Notes under the pieces: model-generated
Seen by the model: the letters and a program-made list of their open reading frames with translations, nothing else
Databases searched by the model: none
Told to the model about the DNA's origin: nothing
Position numbers and translations under genes: made by a program
Assembly: GCA_022799115.1 (NCBI GenBank)
Contig: JAAWNT010000002.1
Coordinates: 62,001 to 126,000 of the forward strand
Direction: 5' to 3'
DNA length: 64,000 bases
Source: Clostridiales bacterium
Lineage (GTDB): Bacteria > Bacillota > Clostridia > Oscillospirales > Acutalibacteraceae
Part shown: positions 36,911-45,077 of the stretch, piece after piece
How the letters are laid out: each line of letters starts with the position of its first letter
Position numbering within the stretch: the first letter of the stretch is position 1

Positions 36911-38637
36911 TACAAATTCGCTCCTTCCTGCTGAGATTGGTAGATATCCTGGTATATGGAATTGGACCGGAGCAGGGTTTCGTGATTGCCGATGGCGTTG
37001 ACTTTGCCGTCCTCCAGAATAAGGATCTGGTCGGCGTGGGCCACGGAGGAGATACGCTGCGCGATGATGATTTTTGTGGTTCCCGGCAGAGCTTCCGCCA
37101 ATCCTTGGCGGATTTTGGCTTCGGTGGCGGCGTCCACAGCGCTGGTGGAATCATCCAGAATCAGCACCTTGGGCTTCTTCAGAATGGCCCGGGCGATGCA
37201 CAGGCGCTGTTTCTGTCCGCCGGATAAGTTAACGCCCCCCTGACCCAAATCGGTGTCATACCCTTGTTCCAGCCGGTCGATGAATTCATCCACACAGGCG
37301 ATGCGGCAGGCCTCCTCAATTTCCTGCTGGGTGGCGTCCTCCTTGCCCCAGCGCAGGTTATCCCGCACCGTGCCGCTGAACAGGGTGTTCTTTTGCAGAA
37401 CCATCGCCACGGCGTCCCGCAGACGGCGCATGGGATACTGAACCACGGGATGCCCATCCACCAAAACGTCGCCCTCGGTGGCGTCATATAACCGGGGGAT
37501 TAACTGCACCAAGGTGGATTTTGCCGAACCTGTGGGGCCGAGAATGCCCACAGTCTGGCCCGCCTTGATATGGAAGGAAACGTCGCATAGAACCGGTTCT
37601 TTCGCGTCCTTTTGATAGCGGAAGGATACATGATTAAAGGTGATTTCTCCCCGCTCCACGGAGATATTCCGCGCCTGTTCGTCGGTAAGGTCGGGCTGCT
37701 CATCCATCACTTCCAGAATGCGGCGCCCCGAAGCCAGGGAACGGGTGAACATCAAAAACACATTGGAAATCATCATCAGGGAGTTGAGCACCTGGAGCAC
37801 ATAGCTTAGAAATCCGGTGAGCTCTCCCACCTCCATGGATCCCACGGAGATGGCTTGGCCGCCAAACCACAGAATAGACAAAATGGTGGCGTACATTACC
37901 AACTGCATGGCGGGCATATTGAGTGAGGCCAGACGGAAGGCACGCTCCGAATTGGCGCGCAGAGAGAGGTTAGCCTCCTCGAATTTAGCGATCTCATAGT
38001 CTTTGCGGACGTAGGCCTTTACCACCCGGACGGCGGCGAGGGTTTCCTGGATGATGCGGTTTACTTGGTCCACGGCCCCCTGCATTTTGGAATACATGGG
38101 GCGTACCCGTCGAATGATGAGAAAAAGCAGAACGCCCAGCAGGGGGGCAGCCACAAGAAACACCAAAGCCAACCGGGGATTGATAAAAAAGGAGACGGCA
38201 ATGGATGTAATCATCATGACCGGCGACCGGCAGGCGGGACGCAGCCCGGTGGAGATGGAATTTTGGATGGTGGTGACGTCGCTGGTGAGCCGGGTAATCA
38301 GCGAAGAGGCGCGGAAGCGGTCGGTATTGGCAAAGGAAAAGCTCTGTATCTTGCGATATTCGGCTTTTCTCAGCTCGGCACCAAGCCCCTGTCCGCATTC
38401 GGCGGCAAACCGGGATCCGCCTATGCCCAGAAGCAATGAAAGCAGGGCGCACGCCAGCATCATCCCGCCTTTTTGAAAGATATACGCGTTGTTCCCGTAT
38501 TTGACTCCCACGTCGATGATATCGGCCATAATCAAAGGGATAATCAATTCAAACATGGTTTCCAGAGCCACGCAGACGATGGCAAGTATGGCGTAGGTTC
38601 GATAGGGCTTCATATAGGAGAAAATTCGTTTCAGCAT
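36910..38637 (-). CDS. ABC exporter half-transporter (permease-ATPase fusion), first subunit
   Basis: A 575-residue type I ABC exporter: MLKRIFSYMKPYRTYAIL opens six TM segments, followed by an ATPase with Walker A GPTGSAKSTL, signature LSGGQKQRLCIARA, Walker B KVLILDDSTSAVD and a switch residue Q in IIAQRISS where partner subunits have His. The Glu-to-Asp change after Walker B (LDDS for LDEA) and the loss of the H-loop His mark this as the degenerate-site half of an asymmetric heterodimer; the partner at 35045 has the intact residues. ATG 38637 follows AGGAG; the longer frame to 38970 crosses the promoter. Confidence 0.93.
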   Translation of the reverse strand: MLKRIFSYMKPYRTYAILAIVCVALETMFELIIPLIMADIIDVGVKYGNNAYIFQKGGMMLACALLSLLLGIGGSRFAAECGQGLGAELRKAEYRKIQSFSFANTDRFRASSLITRLTSDVTTIQNSISTGLRPACRSPVMMITSIAVSFFINPRLALVFLVAAPLLGVLLFLIIRRVRPMYSKMQGAVDQVNRIIQETLAAVRVVKAYVRKDYEIAKFEEANLSLRANSERAFRLASLNMPAMQLVMYATILSILWFGGQAISVGSMEVGELTGFLSYVLQVLNSLMMISNVFLMFTRSLASGRRILEVMDEQPDLTDEQARNISVERGEITFNHVSFRYQKDAKEPVLCDVSFHIKAGQTVGILGPTGSAKSTLVQLIPRLYDATEGDVLVDGHPVVQYPMRRLRDAVAMVLQKNTLFSGTVRDNLRWGKEDATQQEIEEACRIACVDEFIDRLEQGYDTDLGQGGVNLSGGQKQRLCIARAILKKPKVLILDDSTSAVDAATEAKIRQGLAEALPGTTKIIIAQRISSVAHADQILILEDGKVNAIGNHETLLRSNSIYQDIYQSQQEGANL

Positions 38638-38677
38638 ATCGTTCGTCTCCTGTTTCGAAAAATAAGCAACACAGCAA

Positions 38678-38720
38678 TTGCATATACAACTATTGTATGA
38701 GCAACTATTAAAATTGTCAA
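38678..38720 (-). promoter_or_regulatory. Efflux operon promoter with MarR-type palindrome
   Basis: Minus strand: -35 TTGACA (38720-38715), 17 bases, -10 TACAAT (38697-38692). A 27-bp palindrome at 38678-38704 (TTGC..ATACAA TAG TTGTAT..GCAA) covers the -10 box. It is the expected site for the MarR protein encoded at the end of the operon. Confidence 0.75.
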
Positions 38721-38978
38721 GAGATGTCCCGCCGGGGACTACGGGTTTACTGACGGCGGACGGGGGAACTTGTTTGGGCTGACATAGACAGCCCCATCTG
38801 GTCCCAGGGACCGCAGCGGAATGGGATTGTGTCATCTCAATCGAAACCGTACCTGCTATGCCGTGAGGATAAAAAAGCCTAGTCAAAATAAATTTGTATC
38901 CTGCAAGGTAAGCACCGCCGCTCCATGCCGAATGAAATCTGTTAGAGGTATTATAAAAGTGTGCATACAAATCTTCTG
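38721..38978. other. Gene-free spacer
   Basis: The spacer lies between the divergent efflux operon and the GH30 gene. I see no gene, tRNA or strong hairpin in it. Confidence 0.5.
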
Positions 38979-39007
38979 TTGATTCCTTTGCTTGTGTACC
39001 TTATAAT
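38979..39007 (+). promoter_or_regulatory. Promoter of the GH30 gene
   Basis: TTGATT (38979-38984), 17 bases, TATAAT (39002-39007), about 35 bases before the ATG. Confidence 0.75.
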
Positions 39008-39042
39008 AACCCTAAAATATTAATTTTAAAAAGGAGAATTTT

Positions 39043-40551
39043 ATGAAAGCTATACAGAACGCTATCCGCTTTGATAAAACTATAGGCCAGGCACATATCC
39101 AAACTGCGGACCTCCTCGTGCGGGACGAGCGTACTCTCACCCAGCAGAAGGAGCAGAACGTGGTAGGATTGTACCCCGCTTATTCCTATCAAACGTTTGA
39201 CGGCTATGGCTGCGCCATGACGGAATCAGCCTGCTTTCTGCTATCAAAAATGTCCCCAGAAGCCCGACGAGAGGCGCTCTCCTGCTGGTTCGGTCCCGGC
39301 GGCATGGATGCCAGGTTTATCCGTATCCCCATGGACAGCTGCGATTACTCGCTCTCGGAGTATCAGGCTGTTCCGGACCCCATTAAGGACCCGGATCTGA
39401 AAACCTTCTCCATTGAGCGGGATAAAATGTACATTCTGCCTATAGTTAAGGAAGCTATGGAGCTGGCAGGGCATCCGCTTTCTGTCCTGCTCAGCCCCTG
39501 GTCGCCGCCGGCCGTGTGGAAAACACCCCCGCTGCTCACAGAAAACGATGTGGCGATCTATGGCGGACAGGATCAAAAGGTAGAGATGGGGAAGCCCTCT
39601 CGAATCTTCGGAGGCAGCTTGAAGCCTGAGTTTTACCCCAGCTGGGCCAAATATCTTGTGAAATATGTACAGGCATATCTGGATGAGGGGATCAACATCA
39701 CTATGCTCAGCGTACAGAACGAGGCCTCCGCCGCCACAAGCTGGGACAGCTGCGTTTGGACCGCAAAGCAGGAAAAGACGTTCCTCCGGGACTACCTTTA
39801 CCCCGCTATGAAGAACGCGGGTCTACTGGATCGGGTTGGCCTGTTCATCTGGGACCACAATAAGGAGCGCATAGTTGAGCGCATCGATGAAATGATGGAC
39901 AGTGAAACCTCTGGTATGATTACCGGCTTTGCCTACCATTGGTATAGTGGCGACCACTTTGAAGCCCTCTCCATGCTCCATGAGAGATACCCTGACAAGG
40001 TGCTTCTGCACTCTGAGAGCTGTGGCCTACATATCCCCGGCAAAGTGCTGGCCTTCGACGTTCCCACCAGTCAGCTGAGGGAGCTCGGCCCGGAGCATCC
40101 TATGGCCCAGGCTCTTGAAAAAAGTCCGCATGAGGTGGATTTGGAGGATGCGATAAACTACGCCCACGACATATTAGGAGACTTGAATCACGGAATGGAG
40201 CGCTGGATCGACTGGAACCTGATAGTGGATCGTACTGGCGGGCCGCGTCACGTTCCCGGTGGCTTCGCGGCCCCACTGGTCTATGAGGAAGACGGCAGGT
40301 TTACCCGTACCGTCAGCTATGAGTACCTCAGGCTAATCGCCCATACCCTTCGGCCCGGCTCCATCAGGATCGGCAGCAGCGTCTTTGGCCGGGATATAGA
40401 CGTAGCGGCGGTACGCAACAAGGATGGAAGCCTGGGCGTGATCCTGCTGAACCATTCAAAGCAAGAGATGGTCATAAACCTGCGCGTGGAAGGCATGCTC
40501 GTTGAGGCCGTCGTTTCGGGAGAAACGCTGGCAGGGATCCTTATCAGCTGA
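39043..40551 (+). CDS. GH30 glycoside hydrolase (glucosylceramidase-like)
   Basis: A 502-residue GH30 enzyme without a signal peptide, so it acts in the cytosol on imported glycosides or released ones. The family start is YQTFDGYGCAMTESACFLL. The barrel carries the acid/base Glu227 (MLSVQNEASA) and nucleophile Glu325 (LLHSESCG), with AYHWYSGDHF and HGMERWIDWNLIVD as further GH30 marks. The C-terminal beta domain is present (TVSYEYLRLIAHTLRPGS, LGVILLNHS). Subfamily 1 or 3 (beta-glucosidase/glucosylceramidase) fits better than xylanases. It has its own promoter and AAGGAG site, and the relic of an IS200-type element lies directly downstream, so acquisition by transfer is possible. Confidence 0.9.
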   Translation: MKAIQNAIRFDKTIGQAHIQTADLLVRDERTLTQQKEQNVVGLYPAYSYQTFDGYGCAMTESACFLLSKMSPEARREALSCWFGPGGMDARFIRIPMDSCDYSLSEYQAVPDPIKDPDLKTFSIERDKMYILPIVKEAMELAGHPLSVLLSPWSPPAVWKTPPLLTENDVAIYGGQDQKVEMGKPSRIFGGSLKPEFYPSWAKYLVKYVQAYLDEGINITMLSVQNEASAATSWDSCVWTAKQEKTFLRDYLYPAMKNAGLLDRVGLFIWDHNKERIVERIDEMMDSETSGMITGFAYHWYSGDHFEALSMLHERYPDKVLLHSESCGLHIPGKVLAFDVPTSQLRELGPEHPMAQALEKSPHEVDLEDAINYAHDILGDLNHGMERWIDWNLIVDRTGGPRHVPGGFAAPLVYEEDGRFTRTVSYEYLRLIAHTLRPGSIRIGSSVFGRDIDVAAVRNKDGSLGVILLNHSKQEMVINLRVEGMLVEAVVSGETLAGILIS

Positions 40552-40732
40552 GTTGTTTTTATGAAGAATAAAAGGCGACTTATTCAGGTAAATCGCTTAC
40601 TCTCTTAACTGTAGCCATGTTAAATCCGCAAAGTTTTGCCCGTCAATTCCCGCGTCATCATTATAATACAGCGCCAAATGTGATCCAATTGCGTTGCTTG
40701 TGCTGCCAATATAGCCCTAATTGCGGTATATT

Positions 40733-40920
40733 TGATGAGCATATAACTATAATCCGGGCATGTATTCGCTTCTATCATTTCTACCCCCTTTTACTCGTAT
40801 CCTTTCTGAGTATGCTGCTTTTATTCATCGGTAGATTGCCTGCCTGCGATATTTTGGCGCAAACATAATATGATATTGACATCTCCACTTGGTATATCCT
40901 AAACGATTTAAGTCTTTCAT
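40733..40920 (-). pseudogene. tnpA: IS200/IS605-family tnpA relic
   Basis: Minus strand from ATG 40920-40918: the peptide reads MKDLNRLGYTKWRCQYHIMF then APKYRRQAIYR before a TGA. This is the conserved N-terminus of the small Y1 HUH transposase TnpA (the family has YHIVFAPKYRRQVIYGK). After a frameshift, KGVEMIEANTCPDYSYMLIK follows, matching the family block KGVEIIEANACPDHIHML; its HUH motif His-x-His is now Tyr-x-Tyr in this copy. The rest of the gene, including the catalytic Tyr, is missing. The copy is dead. The upstream hairpin (40927-40985) hides its ribosome site as in living IS200 elements. Confidence 0.8.
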
Positions 40921-40926
40921 GGAAAG

Positions 40927-40985
40927 AACTCCTCGATATTTTTAGTTAGGTTATCAGACTTTTCACTTTAATATATCGAGGAGTT
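40927..40985. repeat. IS200-type left-end hairpin
   Basis: The 13-bp arms AACTCCTCGATAT and ATATCGAGGAGTT are perfect complements around 33 bases. On the minus strand the second arm holds GAGGAG, the ribosome site of the tnpA relic, eight bases before its ATG. On the plus strand TTTTATTTT follows, so it can also stop transcription entering from the GH30 side. The stretch 40552-40730 shows only fragments. Confidence 0.7.
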
Positions 40986-41043
40986 TTTATTTTGTCCATA
41001 GCTGAACCCTTTTTCCCACTGGCATAGCTGGTGTTTTTTTCTT

Positions 41044-41083
41044 TAACAAAAACGGCAGGCAAGTTTTTAATCCCTTGTCTGCC
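41044..41083 (-). terminator. Minus-strand terminator-like hairpin
   Basis: GGCAGACAAG pairs with CTTGCCTGCC (one G-U-type mismatch), followed on the minus strand by GTTTTTG. Confidence 0.6.
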
Positions 41084-41180
41084 ATCTGTGCAGGTATTCG
41101 CTTATACGGGAGTTCAAATCCATGCTTAAAGGAAAAACGGTATCAAATACATACCTAAAAATCCCAGCTTTTGGGCAGCA

Positions 41181-41206
41181 AAAACCCCCGACAGAATCGG
41201 GGGTTT
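41181..41206 (-). terminator. Second minus-strand terminator after the tRNA
   Basis: AAACCCCCGA pairs perfectly with TCGGGGGTTT around a five-base loop; the minus strand continues TT. Confidence 0.75.
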
Positions 41207-41284
41207 CACGGAACATATCTTTTTATATTCCTTTTGCGGGTTTGCGCTACAAAAAAGATGCCAACTATAGACGCGAGTAAAAAG

Positions 41285-41330
41285 GCAAAATAAAAACTGA
41301 GCCCAGAACGCGAATTGCGTCCAGGCTCAG
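41285..41330 (-). terminator. Terminator immediately after tRNA-Arg
   Basis: Minus strand: CTGAGCC ... GGCTCAG with an inner ACGC/GCGT pairing, then TTTTTATTTT, starting six bases after the tRNA CCA. Confidence 0.85.
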
Positions 41331-41335
41331 CCTGG

Positions 41336-41412
41336 TGGCCCGCCCGGAGGGATTCGAACCCCCGGCCTTCAGAATCGGAATCTGCTGCGATATCCAGCTT
41401 CGCTACGGGCGG
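41336..41412 (-). tRNA. tRNA-Arg (anticodon CCG)
   Basis: The cloverleaf can be folded by eye. Acceptor CCGCCCG pairs with CGGGCGG; the D arm is GCGA/TCGC with GG in the loop. The anticodon arm is CAGA/TCTG with loop TTCCGAT (anticodon CCG after T33), and the T arm is GGGGG TTCGAAT CCCTC. The discriminator is G and CCA is encoded, followed by a second CCA. The outermost anticodon-stem pair is a G-A mismatch. It reads CGG arginine codons. Three terminator-like hairpins follow it. Confidence 0.93.
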
Positions 41413-41555
41413 ATAGACCTCAAAACGCCTCCATCTGGAAGCACGGTCTATTATACCCTTTTTGCAGCGAAGTTTCAAGCGTTTCCGTGAACTTTTTTCA
41501 AACGATTTGCGGCAGGCCCGGCACTGTTATCAATCTTAGGCGGAAAAAGGAGGGA

Positions 41556-42587
41556 TTATTCCTCGTATAAAAAGCGGTGCAAGGTTTCCCGCGCGTGATC
41601 CATATCCTCGATTACCATAACGTCCATTGGCAGATCCTGATAATAATAAGTCTCTTGGCGATAGGTGCCGTCTTCCGGTATGCGGTACTCCACCACGTCG
41701 TACTTCATATACTCCAGCGCGTTGGGAAGCATCTGCAAGCGTTCCTCGTTGGTCAGATCGGTGGTAATCATCGGCATGATCGTTTCCAATGCCGCCGCAA
41801 TCTGTCCTAAATTTGCATGGCGGAACTGGCTGACCACCGTACCGAGCACCTTGCGGTGGCGCTGGGTGCGTCCGAAATCGTCCCCCTCTAGATGGCGGGC
41901 GCGGGCATAATCCAGCGCGACCCCTCCGTTCATGGCGCAGGGGCCCGGCTGAAACAGATCGGTTTTGTAGATCTTATTGAGATAATTGGCTTCCACATCG
42001 GTGATCTCAATGGTAATTCCTCCAAGGCTATCGATGATCGCCGGAAAAGTGTCAAAATCCACTACCGCGTATTTATCCACTTTGATCCCGAAGTTGCGTT
42101 CCACCGTATCAATGGATAACCGCGGCCCTCCCAGCAGATAGGCGGTATTCAGACGATATTCCCGCTTACCCGGCACCATTACCCAGGTATCCCGCATAAA
42201 AGAGGTCATTTTCAGCTTCCGGTGTTCGGTATCAATGGATAGAAGCACCATGGCGTCCGCGTTTCCATATTGGCCCCCGTCGTTGGGACGGCGGTCGGAC
42301 CCGTACAGCATAATATTCATCACATGGGGATCGCTGGACAGATTTTGCGCAAAGGTAAGATCCGTGCCGTTTACCGAATCGGCCGGGGGTTCCTGACCGG
42401 TTTGGGATACGTCGGAATCGTCCAGGATAGGCATAGCGTCCCGGGAGAGATGCTGTGAGGAGGACAGCAGGCTGTTGACATAAGCAACCGCGCCGCCGCT
42501 AAAGGCCGCCAGAATTACCAGAACAACGGAAAGAATGATCCAAAGCTTTCGATGGGTTTTCCTTTTTTGGTTTGATTGGGTATGCAT
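41556..42587 (-). CDS. LytR-CpsA-Psr family glycopolymer transferase (third paralogue)
   Basis: A 343-residue LCP protein: short basic N-terminus (KRKTHRKLW), one TM segment (about residues 15-37) and an extracellular catalytic domain. The active-site blocks are intact: NIMLYGSDRRPNDGG with the GxDxR motif, SFMRDTWVMVPG, YRLNTAYLLGG, NFGIKVDKYAVVDF and YARARHLEGDDFGRTQRHR. It should ligate wall glycopolymers to peptidoglycan. AAGGAG lies eight bases before the ATG. It is monocistronic, 40 kb from the other two LCP genes, and the most canonical of the three. Confidence 0.92.
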   Translation of the reverse strand: MHTQSNQKRKTHRKLWIILSVVLVILAAFSGGAVAYVNSLLSSSQHLSRDAMPILDDSDVSQTGQEPPADSVNGTDLTFAQNLSSDPHVMNIMLYGSDRRPNDGGQYGNADAMVLLSIDTEHRKLKMTSFMRDTWVMVPGKREYRLNTAYLLGGPRLSIDTVERNFGIKVDKYAVVDFDTFPAIIDSLGGITIEITDVEANYLNKIYKTDLFQPGPCAMNGGVALDYARARHLEGDDFGRTQRHRKVLGTVVSQFRHANLGQIAAALETIMPMITTDLTNEERLQMLPNALEYMKYDVVEYRIPEDGTYRQETYYYQDLPMDVMVIEDMDHARETLHRFLYEE

Positions 42588-42816
42588 AGCAATGTCTCCT
42601 TATCCGGCGGAAAGATTGCCGGGTTTTGAAATATTCTTAGGGACTGTTCTCATAGCGTACCCATCGAAAGAGGCGTTCATACCGCCTTCTGATAGAAATG
42701 ACAATTCTGTGACAAAGCCGTTGCTCATTCGTTAAAAAAAGACTGCCGCGCAATCTTCTGCACGACAGTCCGGTATTTTTGGATTTTTGATTTTGCTGTG
42801 AATCGGAGAGCAGCCG

Positions 42817-44202
42817 TCAGCCCACAATAATCTTACCTTCGGGAAGGATGGTCTCCAACCGGGTGGTGTGGTGCATAGTGAGGGCCAGCACAAGGGAAAT
42901 GGGTCCCACGCGCCCGATAAACATGGTGATAATCAACACAATTTTGGAAACCGCGGTCAATCCCTGGGTGATGCCGGCGGTAAGACCGACGGTACCGAAC
43001 GCGGATACCGATTCAAACAAGGCGTCCAAAGCGGTGACGTGATTGGGCGTTTCCGCAATGGCCACCGCAACGGTGGTGGTAGTCACCACCAATAGGGCCA
43101 GTACCACAATCGCCAGGGAGCGATAGACCACCGTTCGGTCCACGCGGCGCTTTTTGATCACCGTTTCATTTTTGCCCCGCAGCACGCTGAGCACCGTGGA
43201 CATCAGCACTACAAAGGTGGTGGTTTTGATTCCACCGCCGGTGGAGGAGGGCGAAGCGCCGATAAACATCAGAATAATGGTCAGCATCTTGGTGATATCC
43301 AGCTGAGCGCCCACGTCGATGCTTGCAAAGCCGGCGGTGCGGGACGTGACCGACTGAAAGAAAGAGGCATGCAGCTTCTGGAAGAAATTCATTCCCGCCA
43401 AGGAGTTGTTATACTCAAAAAGCAAAAAGAGAACGGCGCCCGCTAAAAGCAGAATGGCTGTGGTTTTCAGCACAATCCAGGTGTGCAGTGCCAAATGAGG
43501 ATGGTTTTCCTCTTTACGGAATTTCCGAAGCCCCCAGGAATGAATGTCGTTGATGACGATAAACCCGATGCCGCCCACAATGATGAGCATGGCGATGGTC
43601 AGGCAAACAAGCGGATCGTTGACAAACAGGGTCAGGCTGCTATTCGGTTTTAAAAAGCCCAAAATATCAAATCCGGCGTTGCAGTAGGCGGATACCGCCA
43701 GAAACACCGAGATCCAAACCCCTCTCACTCCAAAATTGGGGATGAATCGGATGGCTAGCAAAAGGGCGCCCACCGCTTCGCAGGAAAAGGTCCAGATAAT
43801 GATTGTGCGCATCAGGCGGGGCGTATCCATCATGCTGCCGCTGGTGTATTCCTTGGCAATCTGCATATCTCTCAGCCCCAGCTTCCGCCGCATGAACAGG
43901 GTAAAGCCGGTGGCGAAGGTGACCAGCCCCAGTCCTCCCAATTGAATGAGGATGAGAATAACCCCCTGCCCAAAATAGGACCAGTGGGTCCAGGTATCAA
44001 ACAGGGCCAGTCCAGTCACGCAGGTGCTGGACGTGGCGGTGAAAAAGGCGTCCAATACATGGGTGGCCTGCCGTTCGCGGGCGGAGATCGGCAAGGTTAA
44101 GAGCAGGGTTCCAATCACAATAATCAGTAAAAAGCTGGATACGATCAAACGGACGGGAGAAATGTTTTTCAGCCGTTTAATCAGGGTAGGCTTTTCTTCC
44201 AA
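42817..44202 (-). CDS. TrkH/KtrB-type potassium transporter
   Basis: A 461-residue K+ translocating subunit with four pseudo-repeats of membrane-pore-membrane. The filter loops carry a Gly each: TSSTCVTGLAL, AYCNAGFDIL, SRTAGFASIDV and SAFGTVGLTAG. MFIGASPSSTGGGIKTTT is the gating-region signature and MFIGRVGPISLVLAL the last helix. The length fits KtrB rather than long TrkH. It starts at TTG 44202 seven bases after GAGGTGG. The regulatory RCK subunit (KtrA/TrkA) is not adjacent. A promoter lies about 150 bases upstream. Confidence 0.92.
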   Translation of the reverse strand: MEEKPTLIKRLKNISPVRLIVSSFLLIIVIGTLLLTLPISARERQATHVLDAFFTATSSTCVTGLALFDTWTHWSYFGQGVILILIQLGGLGLVTFATGFTLFMRRKLGLRDMQIAKEYTSGSMMDTPRLMRTIIIWTFSCEAVGALLLAIRFIPNFGVRGVWISVFLAVSAYCNAGFDILGFLKPNSSLTLFVNDPLVCLTIAMLIIVGGIGFIVINDIHSWGLRKFRKEENHPHLALHTWIVLKTTAILLLAGAVLFLLFEYNNSLAGMNFFQKLHASFFQSVTSRTAGFASIDVGAQLDITKMLTIILMFIGASPSSTGGGIKTTTFVVLMSTVLSVLRGKNETVIKKRRVDRTVVYRSLAIVVLALLVVTTTTVAVAIAETPNHVTALDALFESVSAFGTVGLTAGITQGLTAVSKIVLIITMFIGRVGPISLVLALTMHHTTRLETILPEGKIIVG

Positions 44203-44355
44203 ATCAGATCCACCTCTTTGAGCCGGACGACGGCCGGCGTCGAATTCAAATTTCCCCGGATTGGGGATGGAAAATCGCCAAGGACGAAACGGTCCCGGCA
44301 AGCCGATATCCTAAGCCGGATCCCATGAAACGCTTAGAATATTGGAGCAACCTAT

Positions 44356-44384
44356 AGGATACTGCATTCCCTTACAAAAATCAA
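44356..44384 (-). promoter_or_regulatory. Candidate promoter for the K+ transporter gene
   Basis: Minus strand TTGATT (44384-44379), 17 bases, TATCCT (44361-44356). Apart from this, 44203-44553 holds nothing I can identify. Confidence 0.5.
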
Positions 44385-44553
44385 GGCTTACAAGAACGGT
44401 TTTCACAAAACCCGGAACGCTGCCGGTGTTGTTTCGATGACGGAAGCGGCAAGAGGGCCGGTTTGGCGCGGGGAAGCCATATGGCGGCGAGTTCCTTATA
44501 AAACGCTTTGCACGCCCAACCGGCGGGCCGGGGCGCTAGGAATCCCCAAAAAT

Positions 44554-44581
44554 AAAAAAACCGGCACCATATTGATGCCGG
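44554..44581 (-). terminator. Terminator after the small conserved gene
   Basis: Minus strand ACCGGCA ... TGCCGGT followed by a run of seven Ts. Confidence 0.92.
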
Positions 44582-44598
44582 TATGCGCGTTGTGTCGT

Positions 44599-44847
44599 TT
44601 AAACTTCGCCGGTGTCCCCCAGCAGATTGAATCGGAACAGCTTGGTTTCGTCGCTGGGATTTTCGCAGACAATATAGGCTTCAGCGATTTTACCTCCCTC
44701 AATCAGCTGCGTAAGCCCTACCAGCTGGCAAAGCTTGCTCTTCAGATTTAAGTGATCCCCTTCCCGGGTAACCAGATAAACGTTTCCCTCGCAGCTATCC
44801 AGCACGGAAAGGAAAGAAGGGACGTCCACATTATGCAGTTCAATCAT
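44599..44847 (-). CDS. Small conserved clostridial protein
   Basis: An 82-residue soluble protein: MIELHNVDVPSFLSVLDSCE, GNVYLVTREGDHLNLKSKL, then a helix and AEAYIVCENPSDETKLFRF. Small proteins of this type are common in Clostridia and are sometimes labelled polyA polymerase in databases, for which I see no basis here: there is no nucleotidyltransferase motif. ATG 44847 follows GAAGGAGG; the longer frame to 44895 is unnecessary. It has an excellent promoter and terminator of its own, so it is a stand-alone, well-expressed unit of unknown function. Confidence 0.78.
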   Translation of the reverse strand: MIELHNVDVPSFLSVLDSCEGNVYLVTREGDHLNLKSKLCQLVGLTQLIEGGKIAEAYIVCENPSDETKLFRFNLLGDTGEV

Positions 44848-44922
44848 TCTAAAATCCTCCTTCATCGTCAAAAAGACATGGCTTGTCGGAAACAAAATCC
44901 GGCCCTGCGGCGGGATGGATTT

Positions 44923-44950
44923 ATTATATCACAGATAACCCCGCTGTCAA
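44923..44950 (-). promoter_or_regulatory. Strong promoter of the small conserved gene
   Basis: Minus strand TTGACA (44950-44945), 16 bases, TATAAT (44928-44923) preceded by TGA: consensus -35, consensus -10 and extended element. Confidence 0.82.
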
Positions 44951-45077
44951 TCCAATCCAGGATAAATGAGGAAAAATGCCGGGTTCTTCGCATAAGAGGG
45001 AAAGACGCTCGAAGGAGAAACTTGCGGCATTCCTTCTTAAAAACCGATGAAAACGCCGGTTTTTCATCCCAATGAGA

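Noticed and set aside
40617-40868. 83-codon plus-strand frame in the IS relic region
   Set aside because: The minus strand of the same bases carries recognisable TnpA sequence; the plus frame has no ribosome site.
41206-41478. 90-codon minus-strand frame across the tRNA
   Set aside because: It translates through a tRNA gene and its terminator.
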